Shown here: in pieces, positions 25,797 through 35,107 of the stretch
Layout: the number at the start of each line of letters is the position of its first letter
Numbering within the stretch: position 1 is the stretch's first letter
Position numbers and translations under genes: made by a program
Assembly (NCBI GenBank): GCA_910579075.1
Contig: CAJTSV010000001.1
Coordinates: forward strand, 1-64,000
Origin: an uncultured Eubacterium sp.
GTDB lineage: Bacteria; Bacillota; Clostridia; Lachnospirales; Lachnospiraceae
Reading direction: 5' to 3'
DNA length: 64,000 nt
Notes under the pieces: generated by a model
What the model saw: only the letters and a program-made list of their open reading frames with translations
What the model was told of the DNA's origin: nothing
The model's database searches: none

Positions 25797-27074
25797 CTAC
25801 CCCCCCCGCTTCCAGAAAGGCAGTTTCATTACAGCATAATCAGAATACATGCACATTACCATTGCTATACAAATATGCAGATGCCCTGCCAAGGATAAAT
25901 TCCCCTTTATTTCCTTTATCTCTTGAAAATCACAAATACTGCGATACAAATTCATATTATAGGTAATACCCGTCAGGTAATTAATCTTTGCTACCGCAGA
26001 AACTGCTTCATATCCTTTCTCATATATCCTGTTAGATAATATAACAGCATCTTCCCCATATCCCGATTCTAAAAATACACCGCATGTTAAATGCGATTTT
26101 ATAAAATTTAAATACTCGCCCAATTGTTCCCACAGCATAATATCACAGCCATTTATGAGTATGGCAAAATTCCCCCATGCAGACTCTAAAAGTTTAAATA
26201 TGCCTTGTTCACAGCTTTGTTCTTTCTCCAGATTGCAGACACGTATTCTGGAATCTTTGATTTGTTTATATTCTTCTGTTTTACGGCAAAGAATGACAAA
26301 TTCTATCTCACTGTCATATGGGCACTGCAATAACTGAATTACATTCTGTATAGCAGTATTTTTATCAGATAAGTCAATAATACAAACTGATAAAAATATA
26401 TTATTATGTTCAGGCATTAATTGCGTTATCCTTTTTTGATGAAAAACATTTATCATATTCCAATACTTATTTTTATTTTCAGTTACCATCTGCTTTGGAA
26501 GATAGAATTCATTATATTCTTCAAAATATATTTTCATATATCTATCATCTGGGAAAACAATTATATTTTCAAGATATAACTCACTAAAACGAGGCAGTTT
26601 GAAAAAAGAAGCAAACTGGGGTTCCAGCATTTCATTTAATAACAGATATACTGTATTCCAGCTTGTTTCTTTTAAATCTGGTATAATCTGCCTGATATCC
26701 CAAATATCTGTATATAAAATGCTATCAAATTCAACATTTTCTCCCTGAATCGGATTTTTTTCGAGAAGGAATACGCCTTCAAATTCTTTTGTTTTTGAAT
26801 TAAATACAAAAAACTGTTCTTCACTGACAGGTATAAAGTCTATCGCACATGCCTCATAAGCAAGCCGGGTAAATCCAAGATTATTATGTTCATAATTTCG
26901 CTTAAATTCTTCCTCATTTGGCATTATAAAGCAATCGTACAAAATATTTAAAATCTTTTCTTTCTCGTATTCCAGCTCATATGCCTGAATAAAAGCATGA
27001 ACAGCTTGTTCATATTGATTCAGTTCAAAAAAGAGAATCCCTTGATTAAAATATAATTCTCCAGCATTTCCCAT
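25797..27074 (-). CDS. N-terminal part of the phase-off TPR-glycosyltransferase
   Basis: The 425-residue product begins with a TPR-like motif (YFNQGILFFELNQYEQAVHAF) and continues with a region holding SILYTDIWDIRQIIPDL and an alpha/beta part resembling a GT-A fold. It matches the first half of the paralogue at 27164-29902. It ends just after the G8 tract as WKRGG-stop, while its paralogue reads on through the same point. The present state is therefore predicted to be off for the full-length enzyme. Confidence 0.75.
   Translation of the reverse strand: MGNAGELYFNQGILFFELNQYEQAVHAFIQAYELEYEKEKILNILYDCFIMPNEEEFKRNYEHNNLGFTRLAYEACAIDFIPVSEEQFFVFNSKTKEFEGVFLLEKNPIQGENVEFDSILYTDIWDIRQIIPDLKETSWNTVYLLLNEMLEPQFASFFKLPRFSELYLENIIVFPDDRYMKIYFEEYNEFYLPKQMVTENKNKYWNMINVFHQKRITQLMPEHNNIFLSVCIIDLSDKNTAIQNVIQLLQCPYDSEIEFVILCRKTEEYKQIKDSRIRVCNLEKEQSCEQGIFKLLESAWGNFAILINGCDIMLWEQLGEYLNFIKSHLTCGVFLESGYGEDAVILSNRIYEKGYEAVSAVAKINYLTGITYNMNLYRSICDFQEIKEIKGNLSLAGHLHICIAMVMCMYSDYAVMKLPFWKRGG
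25800..25807 (-). repeat. Poly-G(8) tract inside the TPR-glycosyltransferase gene
   Basis: Eight G on the coding strand. Frame counting gives CGG-GGG-GGG-TAG as present; 9 or 6 G would give GTA-GAA-CCG and join the two halves. Slipped-strand mispairing at such tracts is the known basis of phase variation in Campylobacter glycan genes. Confidence 0.8.
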
Positions 27075-27163
27075 TCAGCCACCCCACCATACCTGTATTT
27101 GTAATCTATCCTGTTACCAGCATATTGTCATACATCCTGACACTCCTGACTTTATTGCCATCT

Positions 27164-29902
27164 TTATGTTTCTTTCACCATTTCCAGCACATTCTTTATC
27201 TGTACAGCTATTTCTTCATCTTGAACCAAGAGACTTTCAAACTGCTTTTGTACCTTTTTACTCTGCATTTCATAATAGTCTTCATCTTCTATGTATCGTC
27301 TTATCATTTCTGGATATTGAGTAATATCGCCACACTGGAAATCATCGCCTGTACAGGCAGCTATATCACCTGAATTTAAACAAACCACTGGTTTGCCTTC
27401 ATTCATTGCTGTCACACCAGCGCCTCCATTTCCAAGTCCCGGTGTTGCTGCAAGCAAATCTATCAATGCAACAGCTTCTGCAAATTCCTTCTGATATCCT
27501 ATAAACCGAAGCTGTTCACTTTCTGTAACATATTCTGCCACTTTTTTCTCAAATGCTTCGCTTGTTTCTCCAATAAAAATCAGGCAGATTTTTTTTGCTG
27601 TATGTATTTGTACAATTTTCTTCAGCACATTCAAAAATGCATCTGTGCAGTCACTGTGAAGTCGATTTCCCGCAATCCCTATGCAAAATGCATCCTCTGG
27701 AATATCAAAGCTGCTCCGTTTCAGCTTGCCTGATGATTTTTGATAGGAATTCATCCCTATATTAATATCCTGAATAATAACATTATGTTCTAGTAAAAAA
27801 TTTTTTTCTTCTGGATATGACGCAGCAGCCCGTTCAAAATAATTAACCACAATATCCGTGACAAATCCAGGATAGCCTTCATTAAATTGGGTATAAACCA
27901 TAGTCGTAAACTGTCTCATAGCACCTGCAAAAGCCGGAATACCACCAAAGCACCAGACACAATACGGCTTTTTTTGATACAAATGCTGCATAACCTGCTT
28001 CATTTCCCTGATATTCTGATGTGCAAGTATTACCTGATATCCATAATAGGTATCTCCATTATATGGATATCCAAAATTTCCTGTCAGCGTTTTTGTATAA
28101 TTTACTTCATGCCCGAAGAACCCTAAATCCCAGCATTTTTCTTCTTCTGTAACTGTAATCTCAATCATCAGAAATACTTGTTTCTGAAGGTATTTTTCAA
28201 TCAGCCTGCAAATTTCCAATATAATTCTTGTCGGTGCATGTCTGACCGACAGCAGCTGCGCTGCCGCTATCACTATAAAATCAGCATTCCGTTCCTGTAA
28301 TGGTATTTTAGAATAATTCATATTCAGTGTTTCCTGCATAGCCTGCATAAAGTATGCAGAATGATTCCAAACATCCTCTATATGCGGCCTTATGCCATTC
28401 ATAAAACAACGGCCCATATACTGCTGCTTTAAAAGCAGACACTCAAATAAATCATTCTTTTTCATAACTGCACCAGATAATAAATCATAAATATAATCCA
28501 GCTCATTCTTACCATTTCTTAATTCCATGTTTCTCTTATATACTTCTGGCAAAATATTCCTGCTTCGGAATTCCAAAAATGCCTTTTTCTGTTTCTCTAA
28601 AATTTCATCCTTTCTTTCATGCAAAGATTCCTTTGATTTTGTTTTCCACAATAACATCCCCGTAGTCGCACAGCTGGAAAATCTGCATAACAATGTTGCT
28701 ATGCAAATATGTGTATATTCTTCCAGTAACCGATTTTCCTTCACCTTATCCATAAAATCCAGGCTGCTGATGCTGCGAAATAATTTCATGTTATATGTAA
28801 TTCCCGTTAAATATTGCTGCTCTGACAAAGCACGCAAGGCATCATATCCCTTTGCACTTTCTTTTTCAGGCAGCCTGGAAAATATTTCTCCATCTCCTGA
28901 TTCCAGAAATACACCGCTTACTGCATGCGCTTTAATAAAACTTAAATATTTTTCCAGTTCATCAACAATCATACTGTCGGTTTCGTACATGAAAACCGCA
29001 TACTGGCCCTGCACCAGTTCCAGCGCTTTCCATATTGCTGATGCATATCCATCTCCATTTTCCAACTCGCAAAAGCGGACTCTGGCATCCTTTATCTGTT
29101 CATATTCTTTCGGTCTGTTCTGCAATATAAGAATCTCAATTTCACTATCATAAGGACATTTTAATAACTGCAAGGCATTCTGCACAGCCACTGAATGATT
29201 CCTGAAGCTTAAAATACAAATAGACAAAAAGATATTTTTCCGGTCTGTATCAATATTTTTTACGCGGTTCTCATGCAATCTGTGAATCTGGTTCAGATAC
29301 TTTGCCGTTTGATTTGTAACGAGCTGTTTCGGCAGGTAAAATTCCTCATATTCTTCAAAAAAAATCTGCATGTATTTTTCGTTCGGGAATACAACCACAT
29401 TTTCCAGATACAATTCATGAAAATGTGGCAGCTTAAAAAAAGAAGCAAATTTCGCCTCCTGCCCGTTTAATAATATATAAACAGTCCCCCAGTAATTTTC
29501 ATGCAAATCTGGCAGTATCTGACGAATATCCCATATATCTGTATAAAGAATACTATCAAACCGTACATTTGTACCGCGGACAGGCTTATCTTCTAATTCA
29601 ATCAAGCCTTCAAATTTCGCTTCTTCCCGATTAAAAATATAAAAACAAACATCACTCACAGGTATAAAATCCAGCATGCATTCTTCATAAGCAATCCTGG
29701 TATGCGCAGCGCTGTTGTATTTATAATTATTTCGAAATTCCTGTTCATTCGGGATAATAAAGCAATTATATAAAATATCCAGTATATGCTCTTTCTCATA
29801 ACTATGTTCATATGCCTGAACCAAACATGCTACAGCCTGTTCATATTGTTCTGATTCAAAAAACTGTATTCCTTGCTTAAAAAAACTCTCCCCTTTATTC
29901 AT
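27164..29902 (-). CDS. TPR-glycosyltransferase, intact paralogue
   Basis: A 912-residue soluble protein. Layout: TPR-like helices at about 1-60; a region with SILYTDIWDIRQILPDL; an alpha/beta segment at about 215-430 with FLSICILSFRNHSVAVQNAL and YDSEIEILIL, like a GT-A beginning; a helical linker; and a GT-B-type domain at about 500-910 with WCFGGIPAFAGAM, FCIGIAGNRLHSDCT and PGLGNGGAGVTAMNEGKPVV. It overlaps the PseC stop by 8 bp. Two possible transferase domains plus TPR suggest sequential sugar addition to flagellin. The acceptor and donors are not known. Confidence 0.75.
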   Translation of the reverse strand: MNKGESFFKQGIQFFESEQYEQAVACLVQAYEHSYEKEHILDILYNCFIIPNEQEFRNNYKYNSAAHTRIAYEECMLDFIPVSDVCFYIFNREEAKFEGLIELEDKPVRGTNVRFDSILYTDIWDIRQILPDLHENYWGTVYILLNGQEAKFASFFKLPHFHELYLENVVVFPNEKYMQIFFEEYEEFYLPKQLVTNQTAKYLNQIHRLHENRVKNIDTDRKNIFLSICILSFRNHSVAVQNALQLLKCPYDSEIEILILQNRPKEYEQIKDARVRFCELENGDGYASAIWKALELVQGQYAVFMYETDSMIVDELEKYLSFIKAHAVSGVFLESGDGEIFSRLPEKESAKGYDALRALSEQQYLTGITYNMKLFRSISSLDFMDKVKENRLLEEYTHICIATLLCRFSSCATTGMLLWKTKSKESLHERKDEILEKQKKAFLEFRSRNILPEVYKRNMELRNGKNELDYIYDLLSGAVMKKNDLFECLLLKQQYMGRCFMNGIRPHIEDVWNHSAYFMQAMQETLNMNYSKIPLQERNADFIVIAAAQLLSVRHAPTRIILEICRLIEKYLQKQVFLMIEITVTEEEKCWDLGFFGHEVNYTKTLTGNFGYPYNGDTYYGYQVILAHQNIREMKQVMQHLYQKKPYCVWCFGGIPAFAGAMRQFTTMVYTQFNEGYPGFVTDIVVNYFERAAASYPEEKNFLLEHNVIIQDINIGMNSYQKSSGKLKRSSFDIPEDAFCIGIAGNRLHSDCTDAFLNVLKKIVQIHTAKKICLIFIGETSEAFEKKVAEYVTESEQLRFIGYQKEFAEAVALIDLLAATPGLGNGGAGVTAMNEGKPVVCLNSGDIAACTGDDFQCGDITQYPEMIRRYIEDEDYYEMQSKKVQKQFESLLVQDEEIAVQIKNVLEMVKET

Positions 29903-31016
29903 ATATGATATCCTTTAAATGCTCTATAACATAATCCTGCTGATTATCTGTCAATTCTGCAAATAATGGCAGACTGATTATATGTTCGTATAGCTTTTCT
30001 GCTTCCTGACAGCAGATATGCTGATATCCATGTTCCTGATAATAAGGGTGCTGATAAACTGGTATATAATTTACATTTACCTGAATTCCGGCATTTCTCA
30101 ATCTATCAAAGACTTTCTTTCTGTTCTGAACCTGTATCACATATAAATGCCAGCTGTTATTGCATCCTTTTTCCTGATATGGGCATGTAATGGCTTCGAT
30201 ATCGCGAAACGCATCCTCATATCGTTTTACCAGTTCCTTTCTTCTTATAATAAACTTGTCCAGTTTCCGCATCTGAGACACACCAAGCGCACACTGTATA
30301 TCTGTAATCCGGTAATTATAACCTAAATCCACCTGCTGATAATACCAGCCGCCTTCATTTTTCGTCATCAGGCCTTCTTCTCGCGTAATCCCATGGCTGC
30401 GGAATAATTTCAGCTTTTCGTACAGCTTCTTATCATTTGTAGTTATCATTCCGCCTTCTCCCGTTGTAATATGCTTTACCGGATGGAAACTGAATGTCGT
30501 CATATCTGAAATTGTCCCTATTTTTCTGCCTTTGTAATCAGCCCCCAGCGCATGTGCCGCATCCTCAATCACTGTAAGATGATGCTCTTTTGCAATTGCA
30601 TGAATCTCATCCATATCACATGGCTGGCCTGTATAATGCACTGCTATAATTGCTTTTGTTTTTTTTGTTATTTTTTTCCGGATATCTGACGGGTCAATAT
30701 TATAAGTATCTGGCCTGATATCAGCAAAAACAGGCATACCCCCGCAATACAGCACACAATTTGCAGATGCTGCAAAAGTCATCGGTGTTGTAATAACCTC
30801 ATCTCCGTCCTTAATACCCGCTGCAAAACAGGCAGCATGTAATGCTGCCGTCCCATTCGCAATTGCAACTGCATATTTTGCACCAGTGTACTCACACACA
30901 GCTTTTTCAAATTCACAAACTGCCGGCCCTGTTGTAAGGTAATCACTTTGCAGTATTTCTGCTACTGCCTGTATATCATCCTCATCTATCCATTGCTTTC
31001 CATATGGTATAATCAT
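29895..31016 (-). CDS. pseC: PseC, UDP-4-amino-4,6-dideoxy-N-acetyl-beta-L-altrosamine transaminase
   Basis: A 373-residue aminotransferase with MIIPYGKQWIDEDDI, ANGTAALHAA, VIEDAAHALGADYKG and the PLP lysine Lys181 in FSFHPVKHITTGEGG, all typical of PseC. It catalyses the second step of the pseudaminic-acid pathway, taking the 4-keto product of PseB. It lies 87 bp downstream of PseG, within the same transcription unit as the other pse genes. Confidence 0.92.
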   Translation of the reverse strand: MIIPYGKQWIDEDDIQAVAEILQSDYLTTGPAVCEFEKAVCEYTGAKYAVAIANGTAALHAACFAAGIKDGDEVITTPMTFAASANCVLYCGGMPVFADIRPDTYNIDPSDIRKKITKKTKAIIAVHYTGQPCDMDEIHAIAKEHHLTVIEDAAHALGADYKGRKIGTISDMTTFSFHPVKHITTGEGGMITTNDKKLYEKLKLFRSHGITREEGLMTKNEGGWYYQQVDLGYNYRITDIQCALGVSQMRKLDKFIIRRKELVKRYEDAFRDIEAITCPYQEKGCNNSWHLYVIQVQNRKKVFDRLRNAGIQVNVNYIPVYQHPYYQEHGYQHICCQEAEKLYEHIISLPLFAELTDNQQDYVIEHLKDIIYE

Positions 31017-31103
31017 TCTCTGATACCTGCCTCTATGTTATATTCCTTTCTTTCACAATCATTGCATTTCTTGCCTTAGTGTCTTTGCATTTCATTTAAC
31101 AAC

Positions 31104-32132
31104 TCAGTTATGTTTACTGTTACAATTCATCCCTATTAACTCTTTCGCAATTCTCGCCGCCCCGCCACCATCTACCAGTTCCTGCATTCCCCTGATGCGC
31201 TGTTCCCTTAGTTCATACTGCTGCTCATACTGTTCAAGCACCAATGCAGCTTTCTCAGATACATCCTCAAAACGTATATCTCCAAGATAATCCATTAATC
31301 CATCCTGTGCAAACTGACGTACATTATCCAGCTGATTATCTGCAAAAGAATATGTTATCGTCGGTGTCCCACAGGCGCAAAGCTCATATAGTGTTGTTCC
31401 ACCAGCGGATATTGCTGCATCTGCCCTCAGCATATAATCTTTTATGTCATTGACAGATTTATGAATATGAATATTTCTATTCTGGCCATATTCCCGACTC
31501 AGCTGTTCATAATCAGTGCAATATGTCCCGCAAATCACATCAACTGCCTTATATTTGCTGCAATTAAGCCTTTTCAGAAATTGTGGCAATATATGAAATT
31601 TATCGCTGCCACCCGACATTAACAGAATATTTTCCAGCCGGCTTTTAACCTCATTTCTTTTCAGTCCATGAAAATCTTTTCTAAGGGGAACATACTGTGT
31701 TCCAAGCAAAAGTTTTGTTTCTTTATAGTTCTGACTATATTTAAATTTCTGCCAATAATTCGCATAACAAATCAGAATATGAACTGGATACACAAACGTA
31801 TTTCTATCATCTATATATGCAGTTTTTGTCCATTTTGCCAAAGCCTGAAGGTAACTTTTTGTTACCATATAACTGTCTATCAGCAAGGCTTTAATTCTCT
31901 TTTCCTGAATTACCTGATACAATGCATCCAATTCAGAATCCATATCATCCCATTTTGTATGTAGCACGACAGCCTGATATCCTCTCTCCTGAATCAATCC
32001 AAGCGCCTCGCTGTCTGCCAGAATAAACGTAACATCCTCGCCCAGACTGGCCGCTGCATCCGCAATCGAAAGACATCTCATCATGTGTCCGGTAGCAATC
32101 GACGGATTCATATCCGTTCTTATATATAACAT
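31104..32132 (-). CDS. pseG: PseG, UDP-2,4-diacetamido-trideoxy-altropyranose hydrolase (copy 1)
   Basis: A 342-residue GT-B-fold hydrolase with RTDMNPSIATGHMMRCLSIA at the N-terminus, LLMSGGSDKFH, and AAISAGGTTLYELCACGTP in the UDP-binding lobe. It removes UDP from the diacetamido sugar before PseI acts. It lies 24 bp downstream of the formyltransferase reading frame. A second PseG-like gene is at 42.3 kb. Confidence 0.9.
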   Translation of the reverse strand: MLYIRTDMNPSIATGHMMRCLSIADAAASLGEDVTFILADSEALGLIQERGYQAVVLHTKWDDMDSELDALYQVIQEKRIKALLIDSYMVTKSYLQALAKWTKTAYIDDRNTFVYPVHILICYANYWQKFKYSQNYKETKLLLGTQYVPLRKDFHGLKRNEVKSRLENILLMSGGSDKFHILPQFLKRLNCSKYKAVDVICGTYCTDYEQLSREYGQNRNIHIHKSVNDIKDYMLRADAAISAGGTTLYELCACGTPTITYSFADNQLDNVRQFAQDGLMDYLGDIRFEDVSEKAALVLEQYEQQYELREQRIRGMQELVDGGGAARIAKELIGMNCNSKHN

Positions 32133-32156
32133 GTTCTACCCTCAAAAAGTCTCTAT

Positions 32157-32846
32157 TTAAGAAAAAATCTCCATTCTATAATATTGCTCTTTATATCCCA
32201 TTTCAATGTTTTTATATCTTCTAAGAAAATCTCCTATATTATCATTCCAGCTAAATTTTATTTTTTCTTTCAGCATATCCAGTTCTTTTTTGACATGACA
32301 GCTTCCTTTTCCTGCCTGCTCTGTTAATGAATAACAGCCATCTTTCATTTCATCCCATTTTTCCTTCATTAATTCCACAATTTCTTTATTCAATTTGTCA
32401 TAAGTGGTCTGTAATGTTTCCTTCTCAATGTCAAAAAAACACTGTTTTTGATACAATATTTTTCCAGTATCGAGTCCTTCATTTACCTGATGTATGGTTA
32501 CTCCTTTTGGCGTGTCATCAATAAAACTCCATATATTTGGATTGGAACCGCGATTCCATGGCAGAAATGAAATGTGGAGGTTCCAGATTCTCCCATTCAT
32601 ATATTCTATCAGTTCTCTGCTAATCAGGTATTTATAATTATAGCTGATAATAAAATCCGGCTTCAGATTCTGCAACTGGCACATCAGCAAGCGTTCACTA
32701 TATATATGAACTGTTTCACGCTGTTTCAGCCAATGATACAAATCCAGAGAGTTACTGTTATTCGTTAAAAATAATACCCCCCCCCGAATTTGTTTCCAGT
32801 GTTTTAGATATAGCGCCACAGGCATCTGTTTCAATTTCATATACAT
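32157..32846 (-). CDS. N-formyltransferase domain, joined to PseH through a poly-G switch
   Basis: From VLFLTNNSNSLDLYHWL on, this is a formyltransferase of the methionyl-tRNA formyltransferase fold. It has IISYNYKYLISRELIEYM, NLHISFLPWNRGSNPNIWSFIDD and GVTIHQVNEGLDTG, which contain the catalytic Asn-His-Asp. The 23 or so codons before this point are only the alternate frame of the PseH gene, and no ATG with a ribosome binding site precedes the domain. Frame counting shows that with 8 or 11 G instead of 9, the PseH frame would read straight into it. PseJ-type enzymes formylate the same amino group that PseH acetylates. Confidence 0.8.
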   Translation of the reverse strand: MYMKLKQMPVALYLKHWKQIRGGVLFLTNNSNSLDLYHWLKQRETVHIYSERLLMCQLQNLKPDFIISYNYKYLISRELIEYMNGRIWNLHISFLPWNRGSNPNIWSFIDDTPKGVTIHQVNEGLDTGKILYQKQCFFDIEKETLQTTYDKLNKEIVELMKEKWDEMKDGCYSLTEQAGKGSCHVKKELDMLKEKIKFSWNDNIGDFLRRYKNIEMGYKEQYYRMEIFS

Positions 32847-33255
32847 TGCATTTGTACGTATATCCTGTATCTAAAAACACTTTTTGGGAAGCGATATTAT
32901 CCGGTTTCACTTTTGCAATCAGTTTCTTTACTCCTGGAAAATCCTTCTGTACCTGTACTTGAAGAAGCCCAACCATTTCTTTGGCATACCCCATGCACCT
33001 TTTTTCAACACAGATACTGTAACTAATCTCAGCTGTATCTCCACTGACAGTAATTCGTATCTGTCCAACTGGTTCATCTTCCATATAAATATACTGTTTC
33101 GCATCCTTGCGCACCAGCATATTGTCAAACCACTTTATGTGCTCCTCATATGTTATCTCCGCAGAGGAAAATGCATTTTTCCTGACAGTACTTTCATTTG
33201 CCCAATGAAATAATAAATCCGCGTCTTCCTGTACGGCATCTCTCAAATAACCCAT
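32758..33255 (-). CDS. pseH: PseH, UDP-4-amino-sugar N-acetyltransferase
   Basis: A 165-residue GNAT with LRDAVQEDADLLFHWANES at the N-terminus, SAEITYEEHIKWFDNML and ISYSICVEKRCMGYAKEMVGLL for acetyl-CoA binding, as in PseH. It acetylates the 4-amino group of UDP-4-amino-4,6-dideoxy-AltNAc, the future N7 of pseudaminic acid. The last residues are set by the poly-G tract. It lies within the pse operon between a methylase and PseG. Confidence 0.88.
   Translation of the reverse strand: MGYLRDAVQEDADLLFHWANESTVRKNAFSSAEITYEEHIKWFDNMLVRKDAKQYIYMEDEPVGQIRITVSGDTAEISYSICVEKRCMGYAKEMVGLLQVQVQKDFPGVKKLIAKVKPDNIASQKVFLDTGYTYKCNVYEIETDACGAISKTLETNSGGGIIFNE
32777..32785 (-). repeat. Poly-G(9) tract at the PseH / formyltransferase junction
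   Basis: Nine G on the coding strand. With 9, PseH ends ten codons later (SGGGIIFNE-stop); with 10 it also ends quickly; with 8 or 11 the acetyltransferase is fused in frame to the formyltransferase. This is the longest homopolymer seen in the window. Confidence 0.85.
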
Positions 33256-33331
33256 AACGTAATCTCCAGTTTCTATTTCATCCTGTCCAGTCTTTCCGAA
33301 TCAGCGGCATGCCCTTGCTGCTCTCACTGGC

Positions 33332-33961
33332 TTATCTTTTTTCAAGCAGGAACCAGGTAGAATCGTCCTGTGGGAAATGATAATCCCTGTGATAATTAAA
33401 TTTATAATCAACAAGTGCTGTATCTGGGTATTTATCCATAAATTCACCCGCAAAATCGCGCTTAAAAAGCCTGTCCGAATTACCGCGGTATTGTACCGTA
33501 ACCGGAGTCGGGTTATAATATTCTGCAATACAGATATACCGTTTGGAAGATTCATATAATTTACGATAAACCTCCTGCAGTTCATCCGGATTTATATGAA
33601 TTAACACCCCTTTTATCAGTACAAAATCAAACTGCTTTTCTGGTTCATATTCTAATATAGACTGTTCATATACCTGTATCTCATGGTTAAAAAATGCATC
33701 ATTCTTTAAAATCTCAGCTGCTTTATGGTTAATCTCAATCGCAGAACATGCAATTTGTGGAACCAATGTTTTAATAGCTTTTAAATTCATTCCAATATTA
33801 GAACCAAATTCTATGACTGAATCTATTTTATTCATTCTCTGAATAATTTCTGAAAAAACACCAATATTACCTGCCAGCAGCTGTGTACTGTCGTTTCTTT
33901 CAATATATGCATCTCCAAATTCGCCACTCCAAAATTCTTCCTGTTCTGTTTTATATGCCAT
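33332..33961 (-). CDS. Pseudaminic-acid-biosynthesis-associated methylase
   Basis: A 209-residue SAM methyltransferase. FWSGEFGDAYIERNDS at the N-terminus and VIEFGSNIGMNLKAIK as motif I are typical of the small methylase family found in Pse loci. FVLIKGVLIHINPDELQEVY follows. It probably methylates a Pse intermediate or a related product. It is located 132 bp downstream of PseB. Confidence 0.85.
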   Translation of the reverse strand: MAYKTEQEEFWSGEFGDAYIERNDSTQLLAGNIGVFSEIIQRMNKIDSVIEFGSNIGMNLKAIKTLVPQIACSAIEINHKAAEILKNDAFFNHEIQVYEQSILEYEPEKQFDFVLIKGVLIHINPDELQEVYRKLYESSKRYICIAEYYNPTPVTVQYRGNSDRLFKRDFAGEFMDKYPDTALVDYKFNYHRDYHFPQDDSTWFLLEKR

Positions 33962-34093
33962 TTTTCATTCTCCTTTATAACCTGTCCATATTGAATTATA
34001 TTCTGCTTGTTTTAACTTTTTATATTTGAATAGTTCCTTTTCGTAATTGCCTGCATTTCACTTCACAACGTATACAGGTTAATTTGTCCATTT

Positions 34094-35089
34094 TCAATGG
34101 TTCAAATCCATATTGGCAAGCAGTCCCTGAAGCTGTTCTACACTCAGCCATTCTGTATTTGTTCCTGAACTATATTCAAAACCATCCTCTACTTTTTTTC
34201 CGCCCGGAATAATCCGGTCTTCTCCCCACCAGTTATAATGCGGATATACAATATAATGCTTCTCATATTCATAAGTCATAGCAGAATCTTCCCGCGTAAC
34301 CATTACCTCGTGCAGCTTTTCACCTTCACGGATTCCCACCTCCGGCATCTCGCATCCTGGCTGAATCGCCTGGGCCAAATCCGTAATTTTAAAAGAAGGT
34401 ATTTTGGATATAAACGTTTCCCCGCCCCGTGCTTCTTCCAAAGCTTTGATAACAAGCCGGACTCCTTCTGCCAGGCTAATCCAGAATCTTGTCATACGGT
34501 AATCTGTAATTGGCAGTTTATCCCCGCCATTTTTTACGATGTTCTGAAAAAATGGGATGACAGACCCACGGCTCCCTGCTACGTTTCCATACCGGACAAT
34601 AGAGAACCGTACATCTTTGGTACCGGAATAAGCATTTGCTGCTACAAATAATTTGTCGGATACAAGCTTCGTGCCGCCATAAAGATTAATCGGATTCACG
34701 GCCTTATCCGTAGAAAGTGCTACTACGCGCTTTACCCCGCAATCCAGTGCTGCATCTGCAATATTCATTGCTCCATTAATATTTGTTTTAACCGCTTCCA
34801 TTGGATTATATTCACATGCCGGCACCTGCTTTAATGCTGCTGCATGTATTACATAATCTACACCGTCAAATGCACGATACAAACGTTCCTTATCCCTCAC
34901 ATCTCCGATAAAAAAACGTAGTTTATCTTTATACTGATTAAATTTTCCCGCCATATGAAACTGCTTAAATTCATCTCTGGAATAGATAATAATTTTTCGA
35001 GGGTTGTAATTTGACAACGCATATTCTGTAAATGCGTTTCCAAATGAACCTGTCCCACCAGTTACTAATATTGTTTTTCCGTTTAACAT
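34094..35089 (-). CDS. pseB: PseB, UDP-GlcNAc C6 dehydratase / C5 epimerase
   Basis: A 331-residue extended SDR with the NAD-binding GGTGSFGNAF, HAAALKQVPACEYNP, STDKAVNPINLYGGTK with the Tyr-x3-Lys pair, and YGNVAGSRGSVIPFF. All are diagnostic of PseB/FlaA1. It catalyses the first step of pseudaminic-acid synthesis from UDP-GlcNAc. It follows the Maf-like gene by 18 bp. Confidence 0.95.
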   Translation of the reverse strand: MLNGKTILVTGGTGSFGNAFTEYALSNYNPRKIIIYSRDEFKQFHMAGKFNQYKDKLRFFIGDVRDKERLYRAFDGVDYVIHAAALKQVPACEYNPMEAVKTNINGAMNIADAALDCGVKRVVALSTDKAVNPINLYGGTKLVSDKLFVAANAYSGTKDVRFSIVRYGNVAGSRGSVIPFFQNIVKNGGDKLPITDYRMTRFWISLAEGVRLVIKALEEARGGETFISKIPSFKITDLAQAIQPGCEMPEVGIREGEKLHEVMVTREDSAMTYEYEKHYIVYPHYNWWGEDRIIPGGKKVEDGFEYSSGTNTEWLSVEQLQGLLANMDLNH

Positions 35090-35107
35090 CTTAATGCCTC
35101 CTGTTAA

